From Fremontodendron californicum (taxonomy: Eukaryota; Streptophyta; Magnoliopsida; Malvales; Malvaceae): a DNA stretch of 64,000 bases. The position numbers were made by a program, and so were the translations under genes. Below, one piece after another: positions 1 to 9,042 of this stretch; position 1 is the first letter of the stretch, and each line of letters begins with the position of its first letter. The stretch is from NCBI GenBank assembly GCA_030761205.1, contig JAULJL010000003.1, forward strand, positions 30,386,123 to 30,450,122. Direction: 5' to 3'. The notes under the pieces were generated by a model, which was given only the letters and a program-made list of their open reading frames with translations, was not told where the DNA came from and did not search any database.

Positions 1-892
1 ATTTTGTTGGTTTAATTGGTATTTAATTTTAATTCCCATATTTTTAAAATAATAAAGAGAATTTTGAAAATAATAAAAAGTTTTAAATATGCCCATTTTC
101 ATATGCATGCAAATTATTATTTGTTCTCTGGTTATTTTGTTGCGTATATTTTTGCTTGACTGATGCTTCACATTGTTTGATTTTAGTGGGGTATTTAGAA
201 TAAGGGGTGTAGAATAGGTGGTGATAGGTTTGTTTCGTTCCTCCGCACACACTATATTTGCATTTGCATAACATGAACTCTCTACCCGGGTTCCGTCCTT
301 TTAAGTGGGAGTAAAGTAACTACGCCTTCGTGATGATCCTCCGTACGGGCTAGTGAAACACTTTCGGAGTATAGTACCTAATGCCTTCGTGATAATCCTC
401 CGTACGGAAGTAGGAAAATATACTCTAACGAATTGAACCTGCTTTTATCGAGGTGCCTTACTAGCCTTCACAGGCGACAGTCAGGAACAATTCGGGGCCT
501 TAGAACCGATTCACCTTCATATAGTGAATCTAGGCAAAGCCATGTCGGATTTCTGTTAGATACGCGAAGTTTAAGAACACATGGAGGAACATTTCCAACC
601 TTTTACCATCTTTCTATATGTTAGATTTTACAAATTGGGTGATGATGAACGAACATCGTATTGTTCGTAATAAATTTATTATTTTGTCCCAAAGGCGTCG
701 TAATGCCGAAGCTCTGTTAAAATTTTCGGGACATTTAAAAAAAAAGCATGTTGTTATTTATGTTATATTTGTGAGTTCATTTCTTTAATAATCTATTTCT
801 TTCTGTTTTCTTTTCTTTGACATGCATCATAGACATCATCATACACTTGGAGTTTATTGGCCTCGGGATAGTCATCAACCCAAAGGACTTTC
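1..892 (+). other. Element A 5' untranslated leader
   Basis: No credible coding region is present. The stretch is homologous to the leader of element B (minus strand, about 45079-45965) and of element C (about 54825-55560). It contains a repeated block at 324-348 and 383-407, both carrying CCTTCGTGATRATCCTCCGT, one period of 59 bp apart. Conservation of this block in A, B and C suggests a functional leader element such as an RNA structure or packaging signal; that role is inference. The short ORFs here do not match each other between copies and are ignored. Confidence 0.7.
324..407 (+). repeat. Two-copy direct repeat in Ogre-type leader
   Basis: Two 25-bp copies at 324-348 and 383-407 differ by one base (GATGATCC versus GATAATCC). 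Equivalent pairs occur in B (minus, about 45575-45660) and in C (about 55159 and 55219). Preservation of both copies in three diverged elements argues against chance. Confidence 0.7.
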
Positions 893-2631
893 ATGGAGTG
901 TCAGGTTATTTCAGTGATAGAAGATCATGCAGTACTCAGGGCACGGTCGAAAAAAGATCAGAGGGAGGATGGTGATTGCCTCAAGAAAAATTATGTGTCA
1001 GTATTGCCGAAAAGGGTCAAAGTGGATTCAAGACAGAATAATCTTCGAGGGTTAGCCGAGATTTGGAATCAGTGGAACGTATCAGAGAAAGAAGCCTTCA
1101 CTCAAAAATATGGATATATAACACTCTTAATTCTGATTCGGGTCAATAGTGAGTTGATTCAGGCTATGGTACATTTTTAGAATCCTGCTTATAGATGTTT
1201 TACTTTTAACAAGGAGGATATGACCCCACTGATTGAAGAATATTCAGCACTGTTATGTATTGAATATCCTAATCCTGATCGGGTATATTTGAAGGAAGTG
1301 AAACCTTCAGGTTTTAAGAGGAAAGTGGCTAGGATCACAGGAATGGATACAACATAGGTTGAGAGTCATGTGGACACAAAGCAGAAAAATGGATGTATTC
1401 CGTGGGAAACTCTCCGACAATTGATATTGGGTTATTCCGACAAAGAAAAAGCCAGGGACATCTTCACTCTAGCCATCTATGGATTAATCATATTCTCGAA
1501 GATATTGGGTCATGTGGATATAGCTGTGTTTGATTTCTTTGAAAAGTTGGAACAGAAGATCAACCCATCTCCGACCATCCTAGCTGAAACTATTCGATCT
1601 TTGAATTTTTGCAAAAGGGAATCAAGAGGTGTGTACAACTCCTTTATATTTGGATTCAAAGTCACTTTTGGAAGATAGAAAAGGTTTCCTTCAAACCGTA
1701 CATGAAGTCTTTAGTTCCGATTAGGGAATTCCTTCAAAATGGTTGGCCTGAAGACAGAGAGGAAGAGAAATGGGTCAACTTGTTCCGAAATCTAAAAGGG
1801 GAGATGGTAACTTGGAGAGCTCCATGGATGGTTCCTATGCCGATTATGTACAAATATGGGGATAACTCGAGAGTTCCACTACTCGGAATTTGGGGGTCTG
1901 TGAGTTATGCGCCTTTGTTGGTGTAAAGACAGGTTGAGTCTCGACAATTAACACCCGTGACTCATAATCTAGGATCATCAGAGTTCACTTATGGAGAAGA
2001 CGGATATTCTGGAAAGGTGCGGGCAGTGATTGAAGCATGGAAGAAAACTCACCGGATAAAAGTGGCCAGATATGCCGACATCGTCACACTTGATTACTTG
2101 GTATGGAGGGAATTAAGGGTTAATGATAGGCTGTTGACATCAGATGGGGAAGAGGTCCAGTTCATGAATGCGCCACCGAGGGAAATGCCATCAGAGCTAG
2201 AAACCGCAAGGGCGAAATTTGAAAAAGAAAAGGCCCATATGACCAAGGAGATTTCCCGACTACAAGAAGAGCTTGAGGACATGAAAAATAGAGAATCAGC
2301 TCGAGAAAGAGAAAAGAAAAAGATCAAGAGAGAAAGGGACACTACTAAGGGTGATCTTCAGGAATTACACTTGGAGAACAAGAGGTAACGTTTCGAGCTC
2401 AGATTTGAGGGGACCCTCAAGACTTTTAGGGAATGGGAGCATGAGGTCAAAAACCTCAAGAAGAAGAATAACTACTGGAAAGAGAGAGCGAAGCATGAGG
2501 AAGCCCGAGCCAATCAACTGGAGAAGCAAGCTAAGGAAAGCTTACACGGTGATGCTTTTGCTGACGCGTCAAGGGGCCGTGAACAAGTAGGGGCCAGATT
2601 GAAGAGCAGGGCAATCAAAAGGAGACTGTGA
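893..2631 (+). pseudogene. Element A ORF1 (DUF7745-like plus coiled coil), broken
   Basis: This is ORF1 upstream of gag, typical of Ogre-type elements; its function is unknown. The start ATG at 893 matches the start of the homologous frame in element B (minus, 45078). The frame is broken by TAG at about 1178 (W in B), TAG at about 1355 (W in B), a frameshift near 1615-1675 where two frames overlap, TAA at about 1924 (Q in B) and a stop near 2388. Recognisable blocks include GCIPWETLRQLI, VDIAVFDFFEKLEQKI and LKGEMVTWRAPWMVPMP. I place these in the DUF7745-type region found in plant retrotransposon ORF1 proteins, from memory of the family. From about 2190 to 2560 the frame is rich in E, K and R with heptad-like spacing, consistent with a coiled coil. 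The final stop is at 2629-2631. Confidence 0.8.
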
Positions 2632-3119
2632 AAGAAAGTCCAAGATCCGAGGAAGTCACTATAGGACTAATTTTGTAATAGCACTTTGAAAGGCAAATTA
2701 CGGACTTATCTTAGGCAGTGATCTTTTTATTCTATCTGTGATGTATTTAGTTTCAGGAAATCAATGAAAGACCGTTCGGTTGAAATTATCCAGAGGCTAA
2801 TACTTTCAAATGCATTCATATTTTATATATTTTGTTTGTTCCTTCATACATTTACTCATATTTATAATCATTCATTTTTGAAATTCGTTTATGTTCATAC
2901 ACTTAACCACTTATTTATTCCTTTTACTTGTTCATTCATTCATATTCATACATTTAACCACTTATTTGTTCATTTCGCTTGTTCATTCATTTATTATTTT
3001 GTATTCATATACGTTAGTCATGTACTTATTCATTTTATTTGATTCATACATTCACATTTAGTAATTCATTCATTCATTTTTTATAAAACATAAAAAAATG
3101 TGTCAATAAATTCTAATTC
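2632..3119 (+). other. Element A spacer between ORF1 and gag, AT-rich
   Basis: I see no gene. From about 2810 to 3085 the plus strand is dominated by imperfect TTCATTCATT/TTCATACATT motifs. Their counterpart in element B is the ATGA-rich tract around 42960-43130. The short ORF here is a low-complexity by-product of that repeat. Confidence 0.6.
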
Positions 3120-3561
3120 ATGGTTTTCAAAACTAAAAGTACAATTGGTCTCACTCAGAAAGAATCGGATTTTTGAAATCCTTACAATACTCGATCTCAA
3201 GGCAGAGCTATGGAAAATTATCAGCTTGCTAGAATTGAAAGAATGGAAAGAACTCAAAGGTAACTGCAGGAGCAATTAGCTAAATCTCAGGAGGAGTCAC
3301 GAGAACACATGACTAAACTCATGGAAATGATGAGTGCCATGATGAAACAAAAAGGGCTGGGAGAGAATTCAGTCACTAGGAAAAGGGTGGTAATTGAATA
3401 GGATCAGCCTGAAAACATACAGCAAAAGGGCCAAGAGGTGCCAATTGGGCCAGCATCCTATGTTTATATCCAGCTAGCTGCTGAGACACAGAACTATGTT
3501 CCCGGAAAGGGTAATATGGGAGCTGACCCAAATGATGTTAACGTTCTAGACTTTGAGGAAC
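3120..3561 (+). pseudogene. Element A gag, N-terminal part, interrupted
   Basis: The gag start ATG at 3120 corresponds to the start of B's gag at 42919 on the minus strand. The product would begin with a charged, coiled-coil-like segment (RIERMERTQ..., SQEESREHMTKLMEMM), then a linker ending VLDFEE at the insertion site. In-frame stops occur near 3175, 3262 and 3400 where B has sense codons. The reading frame is physically cut at 3561 by the Athila-type insertion and resumes at 12949. Confidence 0.8.
3557..3561 (+). repeat. Target-site duplication GGAAC (left copy)
   Basis: GGAAC immediately precedes the 5' LTR start TGATAACTCG. The same five bases follow the 3' LTR end CTCCATCA at 12944-12948. 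A 5-bp duplication is standard for Ty3-gypsy integration and fixes the element borders exactly. Confidence 0.95.
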
Positions 3562-3563
3562 TG

Positions 3564-3629
3564 ATAACTCGTATAATTATATAGTTTTTAGTTATGTTTT
3601 ATTATTGTTTTGTGTCAAATACGAGTTAT
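3564..3629 (+). promoter_or_regulatory. 11-bp inverted repeat at LTR tip
   Basis: ATAACTCGTAT at 3564-3574 is the exact reverse complement of ATACGAGTTAT at 3619-3629, with a 44-bp spacer. It is repeated in the 3' LTR at 11464-11529. It could be a protein-binding site or a cruciform; no function is known to me. Confidence 0.6.
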
Positions 3630-3892
3630 TATTGTTTAGTCTAATTGTGTTTATGATCTTTTATATTTTTATGTAATTTGGTGTTTTTCACAAGTTTCTT
3701 TGTGTGATTTCAGATTACTAGTATTAAGGGCAAATCCAGTTCAGTTCCAGTTCCGACACCTTTTGCCATATCAGCTATATCTTGAGTTTCACTGAAGCAA
3801 TAAGGCTGAACATTGTATCCCTGTAAAGCTAAGAGGCATATCTATCTTTTTCATGTTTTACACTTCTTGAAACGGAGTCGTTTTCCCTAGCG

Positions 3893-4097
3893 AAATCGAC
3901 CATCAAGTTGGCTGATGTGCAATGACGTCTGTTCTGCACCGTTTTGGTATTTTGACCATATCTTCCGATCCACGTGCGCAAATGATCTGATTTCAACGGC
4001 TATGGATCCGTAACTGATAGGGGTATATTTTTCTAGAAGACCATTTTATCAGATCGAGCCTCCAACATTGACAAAATCGACCATCAAGCTGGCTGAT
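3893..4097 (+). promoter_or_regulatory. Direct-repeat pair in U3, enhancer-like
   Basis: Two 24-bp copies at 3893-3916 and 4074-4097 share the core ATCGACCATCAAG followed by YTGGCTGAT, with one mismatch. They lie upstream of the TATA box at 4209, where LTR enhancers usually sit. The 3' LTR has the same pair at 11793-11816 and 11974-11997. Confidence 0.5.
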
Positions 4098-4208
4098 CAG
4101 AATTGTCATACAATATGACGAAAATTGTTAGAAAAATGCACCCACCTATTATACCTACCTTTGAAATTTGTAAAGCTTGTCTCTTGTCATTTAGCCCTCC
4201 AAAATGTG

Positions 4209-4216
4209 TATAAATA
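4209..4216 (+). promoter_or_regulatory. LTR TATA box
   Basis: TATAAATA followed by GAGG is a canonical plant TATA box and the best in the LTR. It predicts transcription start, hence the U3/R border, near 4240. The 3' LTR copy is at 12109-12116. Confidence 0.7.
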
Positions 4217-5049
4217 GAGGGCCTTGGATGAGTATTGGGATACATTATACATTGGTAGGATATTAGCCATTGTAATAAAATTCTCTAAGTTTTCTTCTTC
4301 TTTCCTTTCTCTAGTTTTCTTTTTCTTTATTTACTTATGCTTCTTACATTTCTTTTCATTTTTAGTATGTGTTGCTAATCATATTGTTGAGGTGATGAGG
4401 TGAAGCTTTTGGTAAATGCTAAGGTTAGTCTCTTAAACATGAGCTAAAATGAATCATCATTTATAAACACTAGTATAGATAATATTTTCTTTTGGTTTAA
4501 AATCATACTTGCAAAGTAGGGATCTTGATTCATTATTGACAATGAAAATGGCACAGTAAATGCTTGGTTTCATAACCTTGATTTGTTGTAGACATATACC
4601 TTGGCATAAGGAATGCTTGGACTCTTTTTATGAGTTTTGAGGATACCAAATGAACATAATATCATATGCTATGGACGTTGGACTGAATTGCTAAACCTTC
4701 CGATTGGAACCTCCTTTATGTGTGGATTTCAATTGTGTAATAAAACAAGATTAATCTTAGCATAACACCAAGAGTGGATTCTCTAACCTCAACATCTTTT
4801 CTTATTGTTTTTTTTATATCTTGTTTAATTTCTTTTATATTTTGTTTATTTTGTTCTCTAATATCTTGTTTATCTTATTTTGTTGTTGATTCCCTAATAT
4901 GTTGTTTACTTTCTTTGTCTTATATATTTATAAACTTATACTTACTAATACGCTTCCCTGTGGTTCGACCTCGGACACCCGAGAATTTATTACTTGAACA
5001 TAACCTGCACTTGGGTTTACAACTCTTAATTGAGTCTCCATCAAGTTTT

Positions 5050-5067
5050 TGGCGCCGTTGCCGGGGA
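5050..5067 (+). other. Primer binding site, tRNA-Asp type
   Basis: TGGCGCCGTTGCCGGGGA lies 6 nt after the 5' LTR. It is complementary to the 3' end of plant tRNA-Asp including CCA (…CCCCGGCAACGGCGCCA). Use of tRNA-Asp is typical of the Athila lineage. Confidence 0.9.
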
Positions 5068-5103
5068 GGCAATACTAAGTATATAAGTTTATAAGTATAT
5101 TTA

Positions 5104-5206
5104 TTTTTATTGGCTGGTTATACCGCCTAATTTTCTATATATTAACTTTGTTTTATTTTTATTGGCTGGTTATACCGCCTAATTTTGTATATTAACTTTG
5201 TTTTAT
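5104..5206 (+). repeat. Tandem duplication in the leader
   Basis: Two adjacent copies of a block of about 52 bp share the core TTGGCTGGTTATACCGCC, at about 5104-5156 and 5157-5206. They differ by a short indel (TTTTCTATATATT versus TTTTGTATATT). They lie between the PBS and the gag start, where RNA packaging signals are often found. Confidence 0.75.
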
Positions 5207-5268
5207 GCTTGTTTGGCGACGTGATTTTAGATCTCGTCGTTTAGTTAGATTTTATTGTGAAACTTTTT

Positions 5269-5274
5269 CAGGTA
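5269..5274 (+). other. Candidate 5' splice site in leader
   Basis: CAG|GTAATC fits the plant donor consensus well, with the cut after 5271. It lies 26 nt upstream of the chosen gag start at 5298. A donor here paired with the acceptors at 8229 or 9021 would remove gag-pro and expose ORF2 or LOG as the first good start. A weak upstream ATG at 5205 (T at -3) would remain in exon 1 and would be out of frame with both. This is inferred from the sequence only. Confidence 0.45.
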
Positions 5275-5297
5275 ATCTTTCTAATACAACTTCTACC

Positions 5298-8081
5298 ATG
5301 GCTGACAATGAAAGTGTTCATGCTGAAGATGAGAACAGACAAGTACGCACCATGCGTGACTACTTGCAACCAACTCGAAGCTCATCACCCTCTTGTTTTA
5401 TTTTTCCTCTCAATGCAAACAACTTTCGTTTTAAACCAGGTATGATAGCTTTGCTTCCAAATTTCCATGGGTTAGAATCGGAAAGTGCTTACTCGTTTCT
5501 AAAAGACTTCGAAGATGTATGTGTCACCTTTAATGACCAACAATGTACAAATGAAATTGTCAAGCTAAAATTATTTCCTTTTTCTTTAAAAGATAAAGCA
5601 AAAATTTGGCTTCATAATTTAAAACCAAGGTCAATTGGCACATGGCAAGAATTACAAACTGAGTTTCTAAAGAAATTTTTCCCAGCACATAAAACTACTG
5701 CTTTGAAAAGACAGATTCAAAATTTCAATCAAAATCAAAATGAAGCATTTTTTCAGTGCTGGGATCGTTTTAAAGATTTGTTAAGTTCTTGTCCACATCA
5801 TGGTTTTGAAAAATGGCGTCTTATTAGTTTCTTTTATGAAAGTTTAACTCCCGAAACTAAACAATTTGTTGAAACAATGTGTAACGGTGAGTTTCTAGAA
5901 AAAGAACCTGAAGAAGCCTTTGACTACCTAGACCATTTGGCAGATAACTCTCAAGCCTGGCACACAGATAATTCCTCTGAAAGTTCCAATAGATCTAATC
6001 TTGTTTCTAACAGAGGTAAATATCATTTTAGTCAAGAAGATGAGATAAAAGCTAAAGTAGCTAATTTGGCTAGAAAGATTGAAGTCATGGAACTTAGAGA
6101 AGTAAAAGAAGTCAAAACGGTTAAAAATGAAGAAAGTTGTGGAATTTGTGAAATCATGGGACACCCCACTTCTGAATGTCCAAACATTCCCATTCTTAAA
6201 GAAGCGTTGCATGATCAAGTAAATTCCATAAACACATTTAAAAAGCCTTTTCCTTCTCCTTACTCTGAAACGTATAACCCTGAATGGAGAAATCATCCCA
6301 ACTTCAGTTGGCGGAATAATAATCATGTTCAGGTACCACAATCTCAAAAGCCGGGCAACACTTTTTCCTATCAACCTTCACGTGTACAAACCTTGGAAGA
6401 GACATTGCAAGCATTCATGCAAACACAAGCAAATGTGTATAACCAAACTTCACAGGACATCAATGAGATCAAAAACACCTTGTCCACATTGACAGCTTCA
6501 TTACGCACTCAAGAAAAAGGTAAGTTTCCTGCTCAACCTCAGCCTAACCCTTCTACTCAATGTCTTGTTTCTTGCTCCAATAAAACTCAACAGGAAAATG
6601 CCAGTTCTATCACAACTCTTCGAAGTGGAAAGGCAATTGACAAAAACATTCCATCAAAAGACCAAGATCCTCTTTCCCCTCCGAAAAGTAATGGTAAGGA
6701 TGATGGTAAGTCTGAACTTCTTGAAAATTTGGACAAAGAAAAAGGTATGCATCCTGCTCCTTTTCCTCAAAGGTTGCAAACAATAAAGAATTTGAATCAA
6801 AATGCAAAAATTTATGAACTTTTCAAACAAGTTAAGATTAACATTCCTTTATTGGATGCAATCAAACAAGTTCCATCTTATGCTAAATTTTTGAAGGACA
6901 TGTGCACAGTTAAAAGGAAACATAATGTACAAAAGAAAGCATTTTTGACGGAAAGTGTGAGCTCAATCATTCAGCACCTTACTCCACCAAAATTCAAAGA
7001 TCCTGGATGTCCAACAATCTCATGCATCATTGGAAACACTAGAATAGAACGTGCATTGCTTGATCTTGGTGCTAGTGTTAATCTTTTGCCTTTTTCTGTT
7101 TATCAACACTTAGGTTTAGGTGAACTCAAGGAAACACCTGTTACACTTCAACTAGCTGATCGTTCTGTAAAAATTCCTCGAGGGATAGTTGAAGATGTTT
7201 TGGTTCAAATTGATAATTTTTACTTCCCTGTTGATTTTATTGTTTTGGACACACATCCTGTTTCAAATCCAAATGTTCAAATTCCTGTTATATTAGGCCG
7301 TCCATTTCTTGCAACTTCTAATGCTCTGATAAATTGCAGGAATGGTATTTTGAACATTTCTTTTGGAAATATGACTTTAGAATTAAATGTGTTCAACATT
7401 TGCAAGCAACCTGGTGATGATTCAGAAGTACATGAAGTGGATTTCATTGAAGAACTTGTTCATGAACATCTCACCACTACCACATTCCATGATCCTTTAG
7501 AAGCTTATTTAATTGAATGTGAGTTTGATAATGCTTCAGAAATTTCACACACTGATTCTTTGTTAAATTCTTTTCAGGATAAGCATTGTTGGAAACAAAA
7601 GTTTGAGGAACTTCCATCACTCACAAATGTCACTGTACCATCAACTATTGAACCACCCAAGCTTGATTTAAAACCATTGCCATCCGAGCTAAAATATTCC
7701 TTTTTGGGTGAGAATGAAACTTTTCCAGTCATAAATGAACTTGAGGAACTCAGAAATGATACATATGAGAATTCTAAAATTCATAAAGAAAGAACTAAAG
7801 CCTTTCATGACAAGTTAATTTCAAGAAAAACATTTGATGTTGGGCAAAAAGTTCTACTTTATAATTCTAGACTTCACATATTTCCTGGTAAGTTGAGATC
7901 AAGATGGACTGGCCCATTTGTGGTTAAGCATGTGTATCATTATGGAGCAGTTGACATTGAGAATCCTCAAAATGGTAACGTATTCAAGGTAAATGGACAA
8001 AGACTCAAACTCTTTTTGGAAAATCATGTTACTCAAGAAGAGGTTGTTTTTCTTTCTGATCCTTGTTTTGAAAATAACTAG
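5298..8081 (+). CDS. Gag-protease with integrase C-terminal tail, RT and IN core deleted
   Basis: This is a 927-residue frame. The start at 5298 is chosen for its optimal context (ACCATGG) and because it opens the usual gag MADN...; the frame is open back to an ATG at 5205 in poor context. Gag capsid-like region spans about residues 45-230. A CCHC zinc knuckle lies at 281-294 (C-x2-C-x4-H-x4-C, CGICEIMGHPTSEC). A retropepsin-like aspartic protease has its active loop DLGAS at 589-593 and the later ILGRPFL strand. DLGA instead of D[ST]GA is common in Athila-type copies. After a linker, at about residue 812, the frame jumps into the integrase C-terminal region (ERTKAFHDKLI, LRSRWTGPFVV), with no RT, RNase H or integrase DDE core between. 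The product could build particles and self-process but not reverse transcribe or integrate. No stop or frameshift is seen. Confidence 0.88.
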   Translation: MADNESVHAEDENRQVRTMRDYLQPTRSSSPSCFIFPLNANNFRFKPGMIALLPNFHGLESESAYSFLKDFEDVCVTFNDQQCTNEIVKLKLFPFSLKDKAKIWLHNLKPRSIGTWQELQTEFLKKFFPAHKTTALKRQIQNFNQNQNEAFFQCWDRFKDLLSSCPHHGFEKWRLISFFYESLTPETKQFVETMCNGEFLEKEPEEAFDYLDHLADNSQAWHTDNSSESSNRSNLVSNRGKYHFSQEDEIKAKVANLARKIEVMELREVKEVKTVKNEESCGICEIMGHPTSECPNIPILKEALHDQVNSINTFKKPFPSPYSETYNPEWRNHPNFSWRNNNHVQVPQSQKPGNTFSYQPSRVQTLEETLQAFMQTQANVYNQTSQDINEIKNTLSTLTASLRTQEKGKFPAQPQPNPSTQCLVSCSNKTQQENASSITTLRSGKAIDKNIPSKDQDPLSPPKSNGKDDGKSELLENLDKEKGMHPAPFPQRLQTIKNLNQNAKIYELFKQVKINIPLLDAIKQVPSYAKFLKDMCTVKRKHNVQKKAFLTESVSSIIQHLTPPKFKDPGCPTISCIIGNTRIERALLDLGASVNLLPFSVYQHLGLGELKETPVTLQLADRSVKIPRGIVEDVLVQIDNFYFPVDFIVLDTHPVSNPNVQIPVILGRPFLATSNALINCRNGILNISFGNMTLELNVFNICKQPGDDSEVHEVDFIEELVHEHLTTTTFHDPLEAYLIECEFDNASEISHTDSLLNSFQDKHCWKQKFEELPSLTNVTVPSTIEPPKLDLKPLPSELKYSFLGENETFPVINELEELRNDTYENSKIHKERTKAFHDKLISRKTFDVGQKVLLYNSRLHIFPGKLRSRWTGPFVVKHVYHYGAVDIENPQNGNVFKVNGQRLKLFLENHVTQEEVVFLSDPCFENN

Positions 8082-8214
8082 ATGTAAATATAATTTTTTT
8101 TTTTAACCCCGGTTAAATGGCGGATAACGGTACTCCGTGATTATTTAAGTCGGTTCCATCAGCTACCCACAAAACTGATATTGTATATAAATTTCTCTTT
8201 CATTTTATTTTATT

Positions 8215-8229
8215 TCATTTTTTTTTCAG
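8215..8229 (+). other. Candidate 3' splice site before ORF2
   Basis: A T-rich tract ends in TTTTTTCAG|G at 8229, directly followed by the ORF2 start ATG at 8231. It has the form of a plant intron acceptor. A spliced RNA ending its intron here would place ORF2's ATG one nucleotide into the exon. Confidence 0.45.
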
Positions 8230-8230
8230 G

Positions 8231-8767
8231 ATGGATGATATTCTCAAAAGATTGCAGAAACGATTTCCTCCTTTTCCTCGGAATATTTTACTGAAGCTTT
8301 ACCAAGTTCGATTAGAAAGATTAAGAATGCTTATGAACAAAGGGATTCCTGAAGACATACGTTGGATAATTGAAGCCAAGGTACGTGAAGATGAATATCT
8401 TCCTGTTTTGCATTTACCAGGTACAGGTAGAAGCACTTATGCAAAGAAGCGACGAGCAAAGCGCATGAGTTCAAATTGCCACAAGTGTGCACGATGGACG
8501 TGTAACGGTAAATGTCGTTCTATTGGGATTCCGTCCTCTAATCGAGATGATAAAATTGAATTCATTAAGGATGGACTGAGTAAGGAGAATTTGGGTAATA
8601 TCCAACTTTCTCTTGAGACGCATCCTAGTGGAGATGTACAAAGAGAAATTCTTGATTTATGGCCGCAATTCCAAAGGGAATGGCAACATCTTGGGAATCT
8701 GATGATAAAAGACCCTGTTTGCCAGCTTGTAAGAAAACTGGATGGGAAGCATATCCTCGACTCATAG
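8231..8767 (+). CDS. ORF2: unknown basic protein with Cys cluster
   Basis: This is a 178-codon uninterrupted frame, ATG context CAGGATGG, located between the gag-protease frame and LOG where Athila elements may carry an env-like gene. I do not recognise the family. A basic patch KKRRAKR (72-78) precedes C-x2-C-x4-C-x3-C at 83-95 (CHKCARWTCNGKC), which could bind zinc and resembles a degenerate knuckle or treble-clef arrangement. No signal peptide or membrane segment is visible, so it does not look like an envelope protein. The C-terminal half holds LDLWPQFQREWQHLG. It may be a retrotransposon accessory protein or a second captured host fragment. Intactness beside a young element supports a real gene, but expression is unproven. 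Confidence 0.6.
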   Translation: MDDILKRLQKRFPPFPRNILLKLYQVRLERLRMLMNKGIPEDIRWIIEAKVREDEYLPVLHLPGTGRSTYAKKRRAKRMSSNCHKCARWTCNGKCRSIGIPSSNRDDKIEFIKDGLSKENLGNIQLSLETHPSGDVQREILDLWPQFQREWQHLGNLMIKDPVCQLVRKLDGKHILDS

Positions 8768-8810
8768 AAGGCGTTTAAGCCGTTTCTGGACGTAAAACCA
8801 GAGGAAGATG

Positions 8811-8966
8811 CTAAATACACTTTCGGCGATATTATTACTTTTGACTTTTACGGTTGATTTTTCTTCTCTTTTTGATTTTCTTCCTGAAATCATGCAAAAA
8901 TCTTTTGTTAGGTTAACATTTTCTTCTGACAGGTCAAATACACTTTCGGCGACATTATTACTCTTG
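8811..8966 (+). repeat. Short direct duplication between ORF2 and LOG
   Basis: A block of about 33 bp, core AATACACTTTCGGCGA, occurs at about 8812-8844 and again at about 8936-8968, with two or three changes. The second copy follows an acceptor-like CTGACAGG. The spacer carries no gene. It may be a scar of template switching during gene capture. Confidence 0.6.
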
Positions 8967-8987
8967 TCTGATTCACTACTCAGTCCT

Positions 8988-9021
8988 CTATATATTACAC
9001 CATGTACTCATTCTCTTTCAG
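8988..9021 (+). promoter_or_regulatory. Candidate LOG expression signals: TATA-like site and 3' splice site
   Basis: CTATATATTA at 8988-8997 could act as an internal TATA box 46 nt before the LOG start. Independently, ATTCTCTTTCAG|G at 9010-9021 matches a plant acceptor 22 nt before the start. Either would give a short leader to LOG. The sequence alone does not decide between an internal promoter, splicing from the LTR transcript, or neither. Confidence 0.4.
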
Positions 9022-9042
9022 GCACTCGAAAAAGAAAAAAAA

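Larger units (their letters stand above)
3562..5043 (+). repeat. 5' LTR of the LOG-carrying element
   Basis: The LTR is 1482 bp, begins TGATAACTCG and ends CTCCATCA. Comparison base by base with 11462-12943 (constant offset 7900) shows five substitutions, near 3703, 3812, 3882, 3927 and 4045, and no indel: about 0.34% divergence. It contains an 11-bp inverted repeat at its tip, two 24-bp direct repeats, a TATA box and an AATAAA. Confidence 0.95.

Noticed and set aside
324..407. Leader repeat considered as tRNA-derived or SINE A/B boxes
   Set aside because: There is no convincing B-box spacing, and the block is a fixed part of the retrotransposon leader in all three elements.
4774..5094. Hydrophobic 106-codon ORF in the 5' LTR (copy at 12674-12955)
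   Set aside because: It lies in U5, is T-rich (hence Phe/Leu/Ser/Ile) and ends through the PBS; no family and no separate promoter.
5928..6374. 148-codon minus-strand ORF
   Set aside because: It is a shadow of the gag-protease frame.
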